Below, in pieces: positions 1-7,771 of a stretch of DNA of 8,032 nt. Every line of letters starts with the position of its first letter. Position 1 is the stretch's first letter. This stretch comes from PALSA-612 sp964595575. GTDB taxonomy: Bacteria > Actinomycetota > Thermoleophilia > Gaiellales > Gaiellaceae. A model generated the notes under the pieces. That model was not told the origin of the DNA. It did no database searches and saw only the letters and a list, made by a program, of their open reading frames with translations. The position numbers were made by a program, and so were the translations under genes. The DNA lies in contig CAZQRA010000069.1 of NCBI GenBank assembly GCA_964595575.1, positions 1 through 8,032 of the forward strand, read 5' to 3'.

Positions 1-479
1 CGGAGCTCGGGCTCGGGTCCATCCCCCCGACGACGAAGAACCAGCGTGGGCAGCCGCTCCCCGGCGGTGTGACCGTCGCCGAGATCGAACGGTCGGCGGT
101 CCTCTCGTTCCCCGCCCTCGCGCGACTGCGCCTGGGTTCCACGGAAGAGGCTCAGCGAGCAGCACGTACCGTCCTGGCGGCGCTGGCGATCCTCGGGGAC
201 CGATCGGCGTTCGGCGGGTCAGGCCTGTTCCTCCGCTCGGGATGTGACTTGGTCAAGACCTCCGATGATGTCGCTTGGATCCGTGCCGGCGGCTCGGCAG
301 AGCCGCTCGAGATCGGTCGCGCGACGGCGCTGGAGCTGCTCAAGCTGGCGCTGGCGCGTGCCCAGGAGGCTGGGATCACTTGGCACAGCGAGCCCATCCG
401 CTTGCGTCCTCGGGCGAACCTCCAGCGGGCGATCGACGACGCGTTCTTCGCGGGCATCGAGGAGTCTGAGGGGGACTGA
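1..479 (+). CDS. csb1: Csb1 (Cas7-type backbone subunit of the type I-G effector), 3' part only
   Basis: The reading frame is open from base 3 through the left edge, so only about the last 158 residues are present and the true start lies outside the window. The visible part begins GLGSIPPTT, followed by a GGVTVAEIERSAVLSF stretch, LARLRL, and later GLFLRSGCDLV. I recognise this pattern as the Csb1/GSU0053 family. Csb1 is the Cas7-like RAMP protein that polymerises along the crRNA spacer as the backbone of the surveillance complex. The family is usually 300-400 residues, so about half is missing. It ends with TGA at 477-479, one base before the csb2 start, in the usual csb1-csb2 order. The in-frame GTG at 69 is not the start, because the conserved IPP...GGVT segment lies upstream of it. 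Family assignment rests on remembered motifs and gene order. Confidence 0.88.
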   Translation, partial: ELGLGSIPPTTKNQRGQPLPGGVTVAEIERSAVLSFPALARLRLGSTEEAQRAARTVLAALAILGDRSAFGGSGLFLRSGCDLVKTSDDVAWIRAGGSAEPLEIGRATALELLKLALARAQEAGITWHSEPIRLRPRANLQRAIDDAFFAGIEESEGD

Positions 480-480
480 G

Positions 481-1909
481 GTGCCGCTCGCGATCGATGT
501 GGAGCTGCTGACGGGCACGTACGAGGCGGGCCTCGGGGGGGACAGGCCAGAGTGGCCCCCGCACCCGGCGCGCGTGTTCTGCGCTCTGGCGGCGCAGGCG
601 CGTGCGGAGGAGGAGCGGGAGGCTCTTCGATGGCTCGAGCGACTGGATCCTCCCGCGGTCCTCGTCCCGGAGGCGCGGGCGAGCGTGCTGCGCGGGTTCG
701 TTCCCACCAACGCGATCGCGCATCGGGGCGGCGGCACCTACCTCGCCAGGACGAACGGGGCCCGTGTTTGGCCGCGGGCGCTGCCAAAGGCGCCTGGGTT
801 CCGTCTGGCGTGGGAGGACGCCACGGTGAGCGCCGAGGTTCTCGAGCACCTCCAGGCGCTCGCATCGCGGGTCGCATACGTCGGCCGGCCTCCGGGGATG
901 GTTCTGGTCCGGGTGTCGGGTGAGGTCATCGGTGCGGTGCCGGAACAACGCAGGCTCGTTCCCGCACCCACGGGCCCCTACCTGCTGCGGGTTCCTTACC
1001 CCGGCTACTACGACGCGCTGTCGATGGCCTTCGATGCGGGTCAGCCGGCGGACTCGGTCTCCAGAGCCCGTCCGTACATCGAGCCCTCGGTCGAGGAGGT
1101 GGTCGCTCGCACGGCGGTCCGGGGTCCCTACCACCGCCTGTTCACCCTGGGGTTCCCGCCGGGCTCCGGCATCGCCGGATGGCACGCCGCGCGCATCACC
1201 TCGGCCTTGCGTGATGCCACCTTGTCTCGCCTCGGGCAGCCCCGCGCGGACGACCCGTGGCGTCCTTTCGCCGCTGAGGAGCTCGCTGCGATCCACGGAC
1301 ATGCGGAGCGGCTGCCTCCGGAGTCCCGCTGCGCGTTCCTCNNNNNNNNNNNNNGCCCTGCCGTTCGTCGGGCATCCCCACGCCACGGGCGAGGTGATCG
1401 GGGTCGGGATCGCGATCGGCCGGGAGGTTGACCCAGCCCTCCGCAGGGCGCTCCTCCAACTGCTCGGCCTGGACCGCGACGAGGGGCCCCGGCTCGCCGA
1501 CCTGACGGTCCCGGAGCCCGGCGTGACCTTCCCACTGGCCCCCCCGGACGGTCGGTGGTCGCTCGAGTCGGCGCGCTGGACGGGGCCGTCGCGGACCTGG
1601 GCGAGCGTGCTCCCGGTGGTGCTGGACCGTTGGCCGAAGGGGTGGAGCGATGTCCCAGGGATCGTGCGGCTCGGGGTGCGACTCGCTGGCTACCCCGAAC
1701 CCGAGCGGGTCGAGGTGCTGCGCGGTTCGCCATTCGCAGGAGCGCCTCTCCTTCGCCCGGCCGATCGCAAACGCCGAGCGAGGGATCCCGACCGGCCGTG
1801 GGTCCATGTGGTCGTCTCCTTCGCCGAGCCCGTGCAGGGACCGGTGCTCCTCGGTCACCTCCGCTTCCTAGGACTCGGCCTCTGTGCACCGATCGACAGC
1901 GATGGGTGA
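481..1909 (+). CDS. csb2: Csb2, Cas5-Cas6 fusion subunit of type I-G (interrupted by an N gap)
   Basis: The GTG start at 481 follows a purine-rich ribosome site (GAGGGGG, 468-474) and gives an N-terminus with PEWPPHPARVFCAL at residues 23-36, a hallmark of Csb2/GSU0054. Further family-like segments are WPRALPKAP and YVGRPPG before the gap, then LPFVGHPHATG, WASVLPVVLDRWPKG and GPVLLGHLRFLGLGLC after it. The last is the glycine-rich loop typical of Cas6-type RAMP folds (bases 1838-1891). By family knowledge, the Cas5-like N-terminal half caps the crRNA 5' handle. The Cas6-like C-terminal half cleaves repeats; His in the VHVVVSF strand just before the G-rich loop is a candidate functional residue (inference). 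Visible coding is 287 + 184 residues, which fits the family. Bases 1342-1354 are N; the frame changes across them, but only because the gap length is wrong. The end overlaps cas3. Confidence 0.92.
1342..1354. other. Assembly gap of 13 Ns inside csb2
   Basis: Thirteen unresolved bases. The codon CTC ends exactly at 1341, and the conserved downstream frame resumes with GCC at 1355. The missing sequence must therefore be a whole number of codons, and 13 cannot be its true length. The flanking residues RCAFL and ALPFVGHPHATG read like an uninterrupted conserved Csb2 segment, so the real insertion may be zero or very short. Confidence 0.97.
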
Positions 1910-4826
1910 GGGCGTCGATCTGTTCGTCCGGTTCTTCCGGGCGGTCCATGGGGTCGAACCGTTCGCCTGGCAGCGGGCGCTCGCCGAGCGGGTGATCGAG
2001 GGCCCGGGATGGCCCGCGGCGATCGGTGTGCCGACCGGCCTCGGGAAGACCGCAGCCATCGATGTCGCGGTGGTCGCCCTCGCCTCGCAGGCGGGGCTCC
2101 CGCCCGCCGAGCGCACGATGCCCACGCGGACGTTCGTCGTGGTGGATCGTCGGCTCCTCGTCGACCAGGCGTTCGACCGTGCGCGACGCATCGCGGAGGC
2201 TCTGGAGCGGGCGGAGGATGAGGCTGTTCGTCAGGTGGCGGAGGGGCTCCGCGAGATGGGTGGTGGACCGCGTCCCCTCGAGGTCGTGCGCATGCGTGGC
2301 GGGGTGACGTGGTCCTGGCGCTGGCTGACATCCCCCGCGCAGCCCGCCGTGATCGCGGCGACGGTCGACCAGTTCGGCAGCCGCCTTCTCTTCCGGGGCT
2401 ACGGCGTGGGCGAGCGCTTGCGGCCCATCGATGCTGCGCTCTGCGGGGCGGATGCCCTGGTCTTGCTCGACGAAGCCCACCTCTCGCCCGCGCTCGCTCA
2501 GACCGTGCGCCGTGCCCACGAACTCGAGGCGGGGGCGGAGATGCCGATCCTGCTGCGCCGCGGGCCGCGCGCGGTGCTGCTGTCCGCGACGCTGGGGGAG
2601 GAGGTGCCGGGTGATGTCTTGCGGGCCCGGCCTGAGGCCGAACCCTCCGAGACCGCGCGTCGGCGATTCGACGCCTCGCGCCGTCTCGCCCTCTGCCAGG
2701 TGGACGCACCTGGACGGGAGGGCCGTCTCCGCATGGCGCGCGCGTTGGCCGGCCTCGCGATCCGCGCCCTCGATCGCGCGGACGTCGAGCGGGTCGCGGT
2801 CGTGGCGAACACGGTAGCCACCGCTCGGGCCGTCTTCGACGAGGTGCGCGAGACCCTCGGCGAGGCGGCGGACGTCCTACTCCTCATCGGTCGGTGTCGC
2901 GGATTCGAACGTGAGCGTCTGAGGTTGGTGGAACGGATCCAGGCGACGTTCGGGGCCATCGATCCGCGTCCGTCGCAGGAACGGCCGGGGGTGCTCGTCG
3001 CGACCCAGACCATCGAGGTTGGAGCGGACCTCGATGTCGACATGTTGGTCACCGAAGCGGCACCGCTCGACGCGCTGCTCCAGCGCCTCGGGAGGCTGAA
3101 CCGTCTCGGGCTCCGGCGAACCGCCGATGCGGTGTGCGTGTACTCCCCGTCGCTCCACGAGGAGGACGCCGTCTACGGGGACCGTATCGCTCGGACCTGG
3201 GAGTGGCTCGCGCAGCAAGTGAAGCAGGCTCCTCACGAGCTCGACCCTCGTGACCCGTCGACGGAAGGGGCGCCGAACCTCGAGCTCGGTCTCCGAGTCG
3301 TGGGCGCGCTCGTAGGACCGGAGGAGCTGCGGCGGTGCGCCGGTGAGCCCACCGTCGCGCCCGTGCTGCTCGTGCCTCACCTCAACGCCTGGGCCCGGAC
3401 CTCGCCTGCGCCCGAGCCCGACCAAGCGGTCGCGCCATTCCTGCATGGCCTCGACTGCGGGGGCCCGGAGGTCTCCGTGTGTTGGCGCGCGCCGTTGCCC
3501 ACGATCGCCGCGTGGCGCGCTGAGCTCGAGGCGCTCCCTATCAGGGAGGAGGAGCGCGTGGACATCCCCCTTTGGGCCGCCCGACGGTTCCTGAGCGGCC
3601 TGGGACCCGGAGCGCTCGCCGACCTCGAAGCGGTCCGGGAGCCGGGTGAGGACGAGCGAGCGACGGGCGCGGAGAGGGTGATCGTCCAGCGGGTCGACGG
3701 CTCGATTGAGCGCCTCTCGGACCCTGGGGCGCTCAGGCCGGGGGATACGATCATCCTGGAACCGCAGGCGGGCGGGCACGACGCCTGGGGTTGGACGGGG
3801 ATGCCGGGCATGGTGCCAGACGTCGCCGACGTCGTTCCCCGCCGACGGGAGGCGATCCGGCTCCGTCCCGAGATCCTGGCGTGGGCGAGCGGGGAGGAGC
3901 CGTCGACCTTCCGTACCCGCCTCTCACGCGGGGAAGCGTCCGTGCGGGAGCTGGCGGAGACGCTGCTCGCCGAGGTCGTGACGAAAGCGCGGGCTCACGC
4001 GGACCTAGGAGACCCGATCCTCGCCTCCTGGATCGTGCACGCCGAGCGGATGCGCGAAGCCCTCGCCCAGGGTCGGGCCAGCGTCGGTCTCCCCGGGGGG
4101 CTGGAGGGGATGTCGGACCTCGGGCTGCTGGTGCAGGCGCGTGGGCGACCCCTCGACGATCAGGTGGGGGATGGTGGCGTGGAAACGACGAGCGTGGCCC
4201 CGACGCCGGTGCCCCTGTCCGAGCACGCCTCGGACGTGGCTCGTCGCGCCCGGCGGATCGCCGAGCGCTTGGGTCTCCCGGCGCACCTAGTGAAGGCGGT
4301 CGAGATCGCGGGGCTCCTGCACGACGTGGGCAAGGCGGAGCGGCGCTTCCAGGTGATGCTGCACCGCGGTGACGCCGATCGGCTGGAGGCGAGCGGCGTG
4401 GTACTCGCGAAGTCCGGCATGGATCCGGCGGATCGCGCCGCCTTCCGTCTCGCGCGCATCCGTGCCGGCCTCCCGGCTCGATGGCGTCACGAGGCGGTCT
4501 CGTTGGCTCTCGCGCGTCGGATCCTGCAGCGCCTCGAGGTGGACGACCCGATGCTCGTGGAGCACCTCGTCGCGACGCACCACGGCTGGGGCAGGCCGCT
4601 GTTCCCCGCCGTCGAAGGCGCGGGTGTGGTCGAGCTCGTTTCCCCGGACGGCCCGGCGGAGCTGGTGGAGGCGGTCGGGGATGGCCGCGCGGAGATGGAT
4701 CACGTCGACTGGAACGGGCCACAGCGCCTGGCATCGCTGTGTGGGCGCTACGGCTGGTGGGGGTCGGCCCTGCTCGAGGCGGTGGTGCGTCTCGCCGATA
4801 TCGCGGTGTCGGAGGAGTACCGGTGA
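1902..4826 (+). CDS. cas3: Cas3 helicase-nuclease with C-terminal HD domain (type I-G/I-U arrangement)
   Basis: This is the signature effector of type I CRISPR. Recruited to the R-loop, it unwinds and degrades target DNA. Starting at ATG 1902 (974 aa), the superfamily 2 helicase motifs run in order: Walker A GVPTGLGKT (42-50), DEAH box (190-193), SAT (228-230), VATQTIEVGADLD (366-378) and QRLGRLNR (394-401). The HD nuclease follows at the C-terminus: His775, HDVGK with His807-Asp808, His863 in RHEAV, and His893-His894 in ATHHGWG. HD after helicase is the reverse of most Cas3 proteins and is characteristic of subtype I-G/I-U. About 370 residues between the two domains carry no motif I can name. 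ATG 1902 overlaps csb2 by 8 bases; the in-frame GTG at 1884 would add six residues and cannot be excluded. All key residues are present, so the protein looks active. Confidence 0.96.
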   Translation: MGEGVDLFVRFFRAVHGVEPFAWQRALAERVIEGPGWPAAIGVPTGLGKTAAIDVAVVALASQAGLPPAERTMPTRTFVVVDRRLLVDQAFDRARRIAEALERAEDEAVRQVAEGLREMGGGPRPLEVVRMRGGVTWSWRWLTSPAQPAVIAATVDQFGSRLLFRGYGVGERLRPIDAALCGADALVLLDEAHLSPALAQTVRRAHELEAGAEMPILLRRGPRAVLLSATLGEEVPGDVLRARPEAEPSETARRRFDASRRLALCQVDAPGREGRLRMARALAGLAIRALDRADVERVAVVANTVATARAVFDEVRETLGEAADVLLLIGRCRGFERERLRLVERIQATFGAIDPRPSQERPGVLVATQTIEVGADLDVDMLVTEAAPLDALLQRLGRLNRLGLRRTADAVCVYSPSLHEEDAVYGDRIARTWEWLAQQVKQAPHELDPRDPSTEGAPNLELGLRVVGALVGPEELRRCAGEPTVAPVLLVPHLNAWARTSPAPEPDQAVAPFLHGLDCGGPEVSVCWRAPLPTIAAWRAELEALPIREEERVDIPLWAARRFLSGLGPGALADLEAVREPGEDERATGAERVIVQRVDGSIERLSDPGALRPGDTIILEPQAGGHDAWGWTGMPGMVPDVADVVPRRREAIRLRPEILAWASGEEPSTFRTRLSRGEASVRELAETLLAEVVTKARAHADLGDPILASWIVHAERMREALAQGRASVGLPGGLEGMSDLGLLVQARGRPLDDQVGDGGVETTSVAPTPVPLSEHASDVARRARRIAERLGLPAHLVKAVEIAGLLHDVGKAERRFQVMLHRGDADRLEASGVVLAKSGMDPADRAAFRLARIRAGLPARWRHEAVSLALARRILQRLEVDDPMLVEHLVATHHGWGRPLFPAVEGAGVVELVSPDGPAELVEAVGDGRAEMDHVDWNGPQRLASLCGRYGWWGSALLEAVVRLADIAVSEEYR
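4811..4817 (+). promoter_or_regulatory. Strong ribosome binding site for the gene after cas3
   Basis: GGAGGAG lies within the last cas3 codons, five bases before GTG 4823. This decides the start of the next gene, whose GTG shares bases with the cas3 stop codon (GTGA). It is the clearest Shine-Dalgarno sequence in the operon. Confidence 0.8.
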
Positions 4827-5827
4827 GCACGTTGATGTTGCCCGCGCTCAGGGGTGACGACCCGCTGGGGTTCCTCGCGACGCTGGGCGTCATCGAGGTG
4901 CTCCGCTCCGAGGTCGGCGTTCCTGAGGGCGAGCTGATGCTCCGGTGGGAGGACATGGGTCCGGCCTCGATCGAGGCACCCCTCCGTGATCTCGACGATC
5001 TCGTAGGGGCGCTCGTGGAGGCGGCGAGGCGGATGCGCAGCGAGGGAAGGCTCGTGACGGGGCGGGTCGCCGACCTCGTACCCCGGACGCTCTCCGACAA
5101 GGAGCGGAAGGAGGTGGAGGCTCGAACCGGCGTCAAGCTTCCGTTCGACCCGATCCGCATGAGCCGCGTGGAGAGCGTGGCCAGGGTTTCCACCCTTGGT
5201 CGCGTTGGCGTCGCGAGCGACGCCCGATGGTTGTGCGCGCTGGTGGATCAGTGCTCCACCTTCCCGGGGGAGCAGACTGCGCACGTGACGCCCCTCTACG
5301 CCCCCGTGGGACGGCAGCGGATGCGGCAGGTCTACGCGTCGAAGCTCGAAGCCGTGTGTGCCAACCCGGAGTTGCTGCGCGAGGCCTGCGAGGCGTGGCG
5401 CCGAAACCCCTCCGACGCAGGGGTGAACCTCGATCGACGGGCGGTCCGCGACTCCGCCGTGACGACGAACGGAGAACCGGGCAACGCAGCCGTGACTGGG
5501 GCCGAGTGGCTCGCGCTGCAGTCCGTTCCGTGGTTCCGTCTCGGCGGGGTCCGCGACCGCCCGACCGCGTGGGGATGGGTGGCGGCGGGCTCCAGGGGAA
5601 GGCCCCGCGCGCTGGTGTGGCCCCTATGGCGACCGCCGCTCGATCCGGTGGCGGTGGAGGTGCTGCTCACGCACCGGGTCGTGCGCCGCGCGGGCCTCGG
5701 TGGCCCGGTCAACGACCAGGAGGCCAGGAACCTCGGCCTCGTGGCCGTGCTGCGGGCCGATCGTGCGGTCCTGACCAACAGCGACGGGCCGCTCGGTCCC
5801 GGTCGTGTGCTCTGGCCGAGCGGGTGA
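4823..5827 (+). CDS. Type I-G-associated protein following cas3; large-subunit-like or Cas3-extension candidate
   Basis: A 334-residue protein that I do not recognise with certainty. It starts at GTG 4823, overlapping the cas3 stop by four bases (GTGA) with a good ribosome site at 4811-4817, so it is tightly coupled to cas3. It opens with LPALRGDDPLGFLATLGVIE, similar in style to the N-termini of Cas8-like type I-U proteins, where a short PLGFLAxLG helix leads the chain. Later notable segments are VNLDRRAVRDSAVTTNG, GNAAVTGAEWLALQSVPWF and NDQEARNLGLVAVLRAD. No signal peptide, membrane segment, zinc motif or nuclease motif is visible. It sits where other type I-G loci may carry csx17 or csb3, but it is about half the length of usual Csx17 and lacks Csb3's remembered NPGQFF motif. 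I also recall, unverified, a family annotated as a Cas3 extension in such loci, which would fit the coupling. An effector-complex or Cas3-partner role is inference. Confidence 0.7.
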   Translation: MSTLMLPALRGDDPLGFLATLGVIEVLRSEVGVPEGELMLRWEDMGPASIEAPLRDLDDLVGALVEAARRMRSEGRLVTGRVADLVPRTLSDKERKEVEARTGVKLPFDPIRMSRVESVARVSTLGRVGVASDARWLCALVDQCSTFPGEQTAHVTPLYAPVGRQRMRQVYASKLEAVCANPELLREACEAWRRNPSDAGVNLDRRAVRDSAVTTNGEPGNAAVTGAEWLALQSVPWFRLGGVRDRPTAWGWVAAGSRGRPRALVWPLWRPPLDPVAVEVLLTHRVVRRAGLGGPVNDQEARNLGLVAVLRADRAVLTNSDGPLGPGRVLWPSG

Positions 5828-5834
5828 ACGCCAG

Positions 5835-7481
5835 GTGTCGCCGTCCGAGCTCCCCCTCGTGCCCGCCCGGATGGTGAACGAGTACGCCTACTGCCCCCGG
5901 CTGTTCTACCTGGAGTGGATCTACGGCGAATGGGACGAGAACGCGGACACCCTCGAGGGGGCTTGGGTTCACGCGCGGGTCGAGGAGGAGACCGGGCGTC
6001 TCCCCCCGCCTGAGGTGCTCGCAGCTGACGACCGCTACGTCGCGCGCGGGCTCCTGCTCGCATCCGAGCGACTCGGTCTGGTGGCCCGGATGGACATCGT
6101 GGAGGCGGAGGGCGGGCGGGTGCGCCCCGTGGACTACAAGAAGGGAAGCCCCGGTCCCCGCGGACCGTGGGAGCCGGAGCTCGTGCAGCTGTGCGTCCAA
6201 GGGCTGATCCTCAGGGACAACGGGTACGAGACCGACGAAGGGGTGCTGTACTACGCCGCCTCCCGCTCACGAGTCGTGGTGCCCTTCGAGGAGGAGCTCA
6301 TCGGGCGCACGCTCGCGCTGGTCGATGAGTTGCGCCGCGTCGCCCTCATGCCGCAGCCGCCCCTACCGCTCGTGGACAGCCCGAAGTGCCCTGCCTGCGT
6401 GCTGGTTGGGATCTGTCTCCCCGACGAGGTCACCCTGCTCAGAGGGTCGCCCCCCGGTGAGGTGCGGAGGTTGGTGCCGGCCCGGGATGATGCGGCGCCC
6501 GTCTACGTGCAGGAGCAGGGTGCGGTCGTCGGGCGGTCCGGGGAGCGCCTGGTCGTCCGTCGGCCGGGCGGCGAGGAAGCGAGCGTCCGCCTCCTAGACG
6601 TTTCTCAGCTCTCCGTGTTTGGGAACGTGCAGGTCACGGCTCAGGCGCTGCGCGCGCTCGTCGAACGGGACGTCCCGATACTGCATCACACGTACGGCGG
6701 CTGGTTGGTGGCCGTCACCACCGGACCGATGCACCGCTGCGTCCCGCTGCGGGCAGCACAACACCGGATGGCAGACGATCCCGCGAGGAGCCTGTCCCTC
6801 GCGCGTCGCTTCGTGGTGGGGAAGCTGCGGAACCAGCGGACCCTGATACGGAGGAACCACCCCAAAAAGCCGGCAGGCGTTCTCCGTGAGCTTGCGCGAT
6901 TGGCGCGTCTGGCACAGGAGGCGCCGGATGCCGAGCGACTGCTGGGGATCGAGGGACTTGCCTCGCGCACCTACTTCTCGAGGTTCGCCGAGATGCTCCG
7001 GGATCCCATGGGCTTCGAGTCGTCCGGTCGGTTGCGGAGACCCCCGCCGGACCCGGTGAACGCTCTGCTTTCCTTCTGCTACTCCCTGCTGGTGAAGGAA
7101 GGGGTTCGTGCGCTGATCGCGGCGGGGCTGGACCCCTACCGTGGCTTCTACCACCGTCTGCGGGTCGCGCGCCCGTCGTTGGCGCTGGATCTCGTCGAGG
7201 AGTTCCGACCGCTGCTCGCGGATTCGGTGGTCCTAAGCCTGCTCAACAACCGGATGATGCATCGCTCTGACTTCGTGACGCGAGGTCGGACCTGCTCGCT
7301 CACCTCGGAAGGGCGCCGCCGGGTGATCCGGGCGTTCGAGGCTCGGATGGATGTGCTCGTGCGACACCCCGTCTTCCGCTACCAGGTCAGCTATCGCCGT
7401 GTGCTCGAGATGCAGGCGCGGCTGTTGGCACGTGTGATCAGCGGGGATCTCTCCGAATACAAGCCTTTCGTAACGAGATGA
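5835..7481 (+). CDS. cas4-cas1: Cas4-Cas1 fusion: PAM-selecting nuclease joined to spacer integrase
   Basis: With GTG 5835 as start the protein has 548 residues. The Cas4 half (about 1-200) shows CPRLFYLEW with Cys20, His46, Asp87 in RMDIVE, Asp100 and Lys102 in VDYKKG, and Cys185-x2-Cys188-x5-Cys194. These are the four cysteines of an Fe-S cluster and the RecB-like nuclease residues. The Cas1 half (from about 218) has SVFGNVQVT, Glu373 in LGIEGLAS, His440 in GFYHRL and Asp452/Glu455 in LDLVEEF, the metal-binding set of the integrase. In type I-G such fusions are known to trim prespacers and choose those next to a correct PAM before integration with Cas2. The gene starts seven bases after the previous stop and its TGA overlaps the cas2 ATG. 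An in-frame GTG at 5805 would overlap the previous gene by 23 bases and lacks a ribosome site; ATG 5871 is a weaker alternative. Confidence 0.95.
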   Translation: MSPSELPLVPARMVNEYAYCPRLFYLEWIYGEWDENADTLEGAWVHARVEEETGRLPPPEVLAADDRYVARGLLLASERLGLVARMDIVEAEGGRVRPVDYKKGSPGPRGPWEPELVQLCVQGLILRDNGYETDEGVLYYAASRSRVVVPFEEELIGRTLALVDELRRVALMPQPPLPLVDSPKCPACVLVGICLPDEVTLLRGSPPGEVRRLVPARDDAAPVYVQEQGAVVGRSGERLVVRRPGGEEASVRLLDVSQLSVFGNVQVTAQALRALVERDVPILHHTYGGWLVAVTTGPMHRCVPLRAAQHRMADDPARSLSLARRFVVGKLRNQRTLIRRNHPKKPAGVLRELARLARLAQEAPDAERLLGIEGLASRTYFSRFAEMLRDPMGFESSGRLRRPPPDPVNALLSFCYSLLVKEGVRALIAAGLDPYRGFYHRLRVARPSLALDLVEEFRPLLADSVVLSLLNNRMMHRSDFVTRGRTCSLTSEGRRRVIRAFEARMDVLVRHPVFRYQVSYRRVLEMQARLLARVISGDLSEYKPFVTR

Positions 7482-7771
7482 GCAGGAACCGTGTCGTCGT
7501 CTGTTACGACGTTCGTGACCCGGTCCGCTTGCGCCGCACGCATGACACGATGCTCGGGTACGGGGACCCCTTGCAGTACTCCGTCTTCCTGTGCGAGCTG
7601 TCCCGCGCCGAGCGTGTCCTCATGGAGACCGCATTGCGGCGGGTGGTCTCCCTCCGCGAGGATTCGGTCATCATGATCGACCTCGGGCCGGCAAGGGGTG
7701 TGGCGGCGAAGAGGATCTCCCAGCTCGGTGTTGGGCGGGTCCCGAGACCCGAGCGGGGGCTCGTCATCTGA
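7478..7771 (+). CDS. cas2: Cas2, structural partner of Cas1 in spacer acquisition
   Basis: A 97-residue protein, the usual Cas2 size. The N-terminal strand VVVCYDVRDPVRLRR carries the conserved Asp of the ferredoxin-like fold, followed by GYGDPLQYSVFLCELS, the typical second conserved block. The ATG overlaps the cas4-cas1 stop by four bases (ATGA), indicating translational coupling and supporting this start. Cas2 forms a dimer that bridges two Cas1 dimers and sets the spacer length. It is the last cas gene; the leader begins immediately after its TGA at 7769-7771. Confidence 0.95.
   Translation: MSRNRVVVCYDVRDPVRLRRTHDTMLGYGDPLQYSVFLCELSRAERVLMETALRRVVSLREDSVIMIDLGPARGVAAKRISQLGVGRVPRPERGLVI

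Noticed and set aside
244..480. Upstream in-frame extension of csb2 to an ATG at 244
   Set aside because: This stretch lies inside csb1 in another frame and translates to Arg/Ser-rich sequence. The conserved Csb2 N-terminus begins at GTG 481.
1342..1354. Genuine frameshift making csb2 a pseudogene
   Set aside because: The frame change coincides exactly with the Ns, and both flanks keep family-conserved sequence on codon boundaries. Gap mis-sizing explains it.
1128..2519. 463-codon minus-strand open frame across the N gap
   Set aside because: It runs through the Ns antisense to csb2 and cas3 and has low-complexity composition; a shadow.
3751..5193. 480-codon open frame on the minus strand
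   Set aside because: It lies opposite cas3 and the following gene, is dominated by Arg/Pro/Ser, and shows no family motif. Such shadows are expected from GC-rich codon bias.
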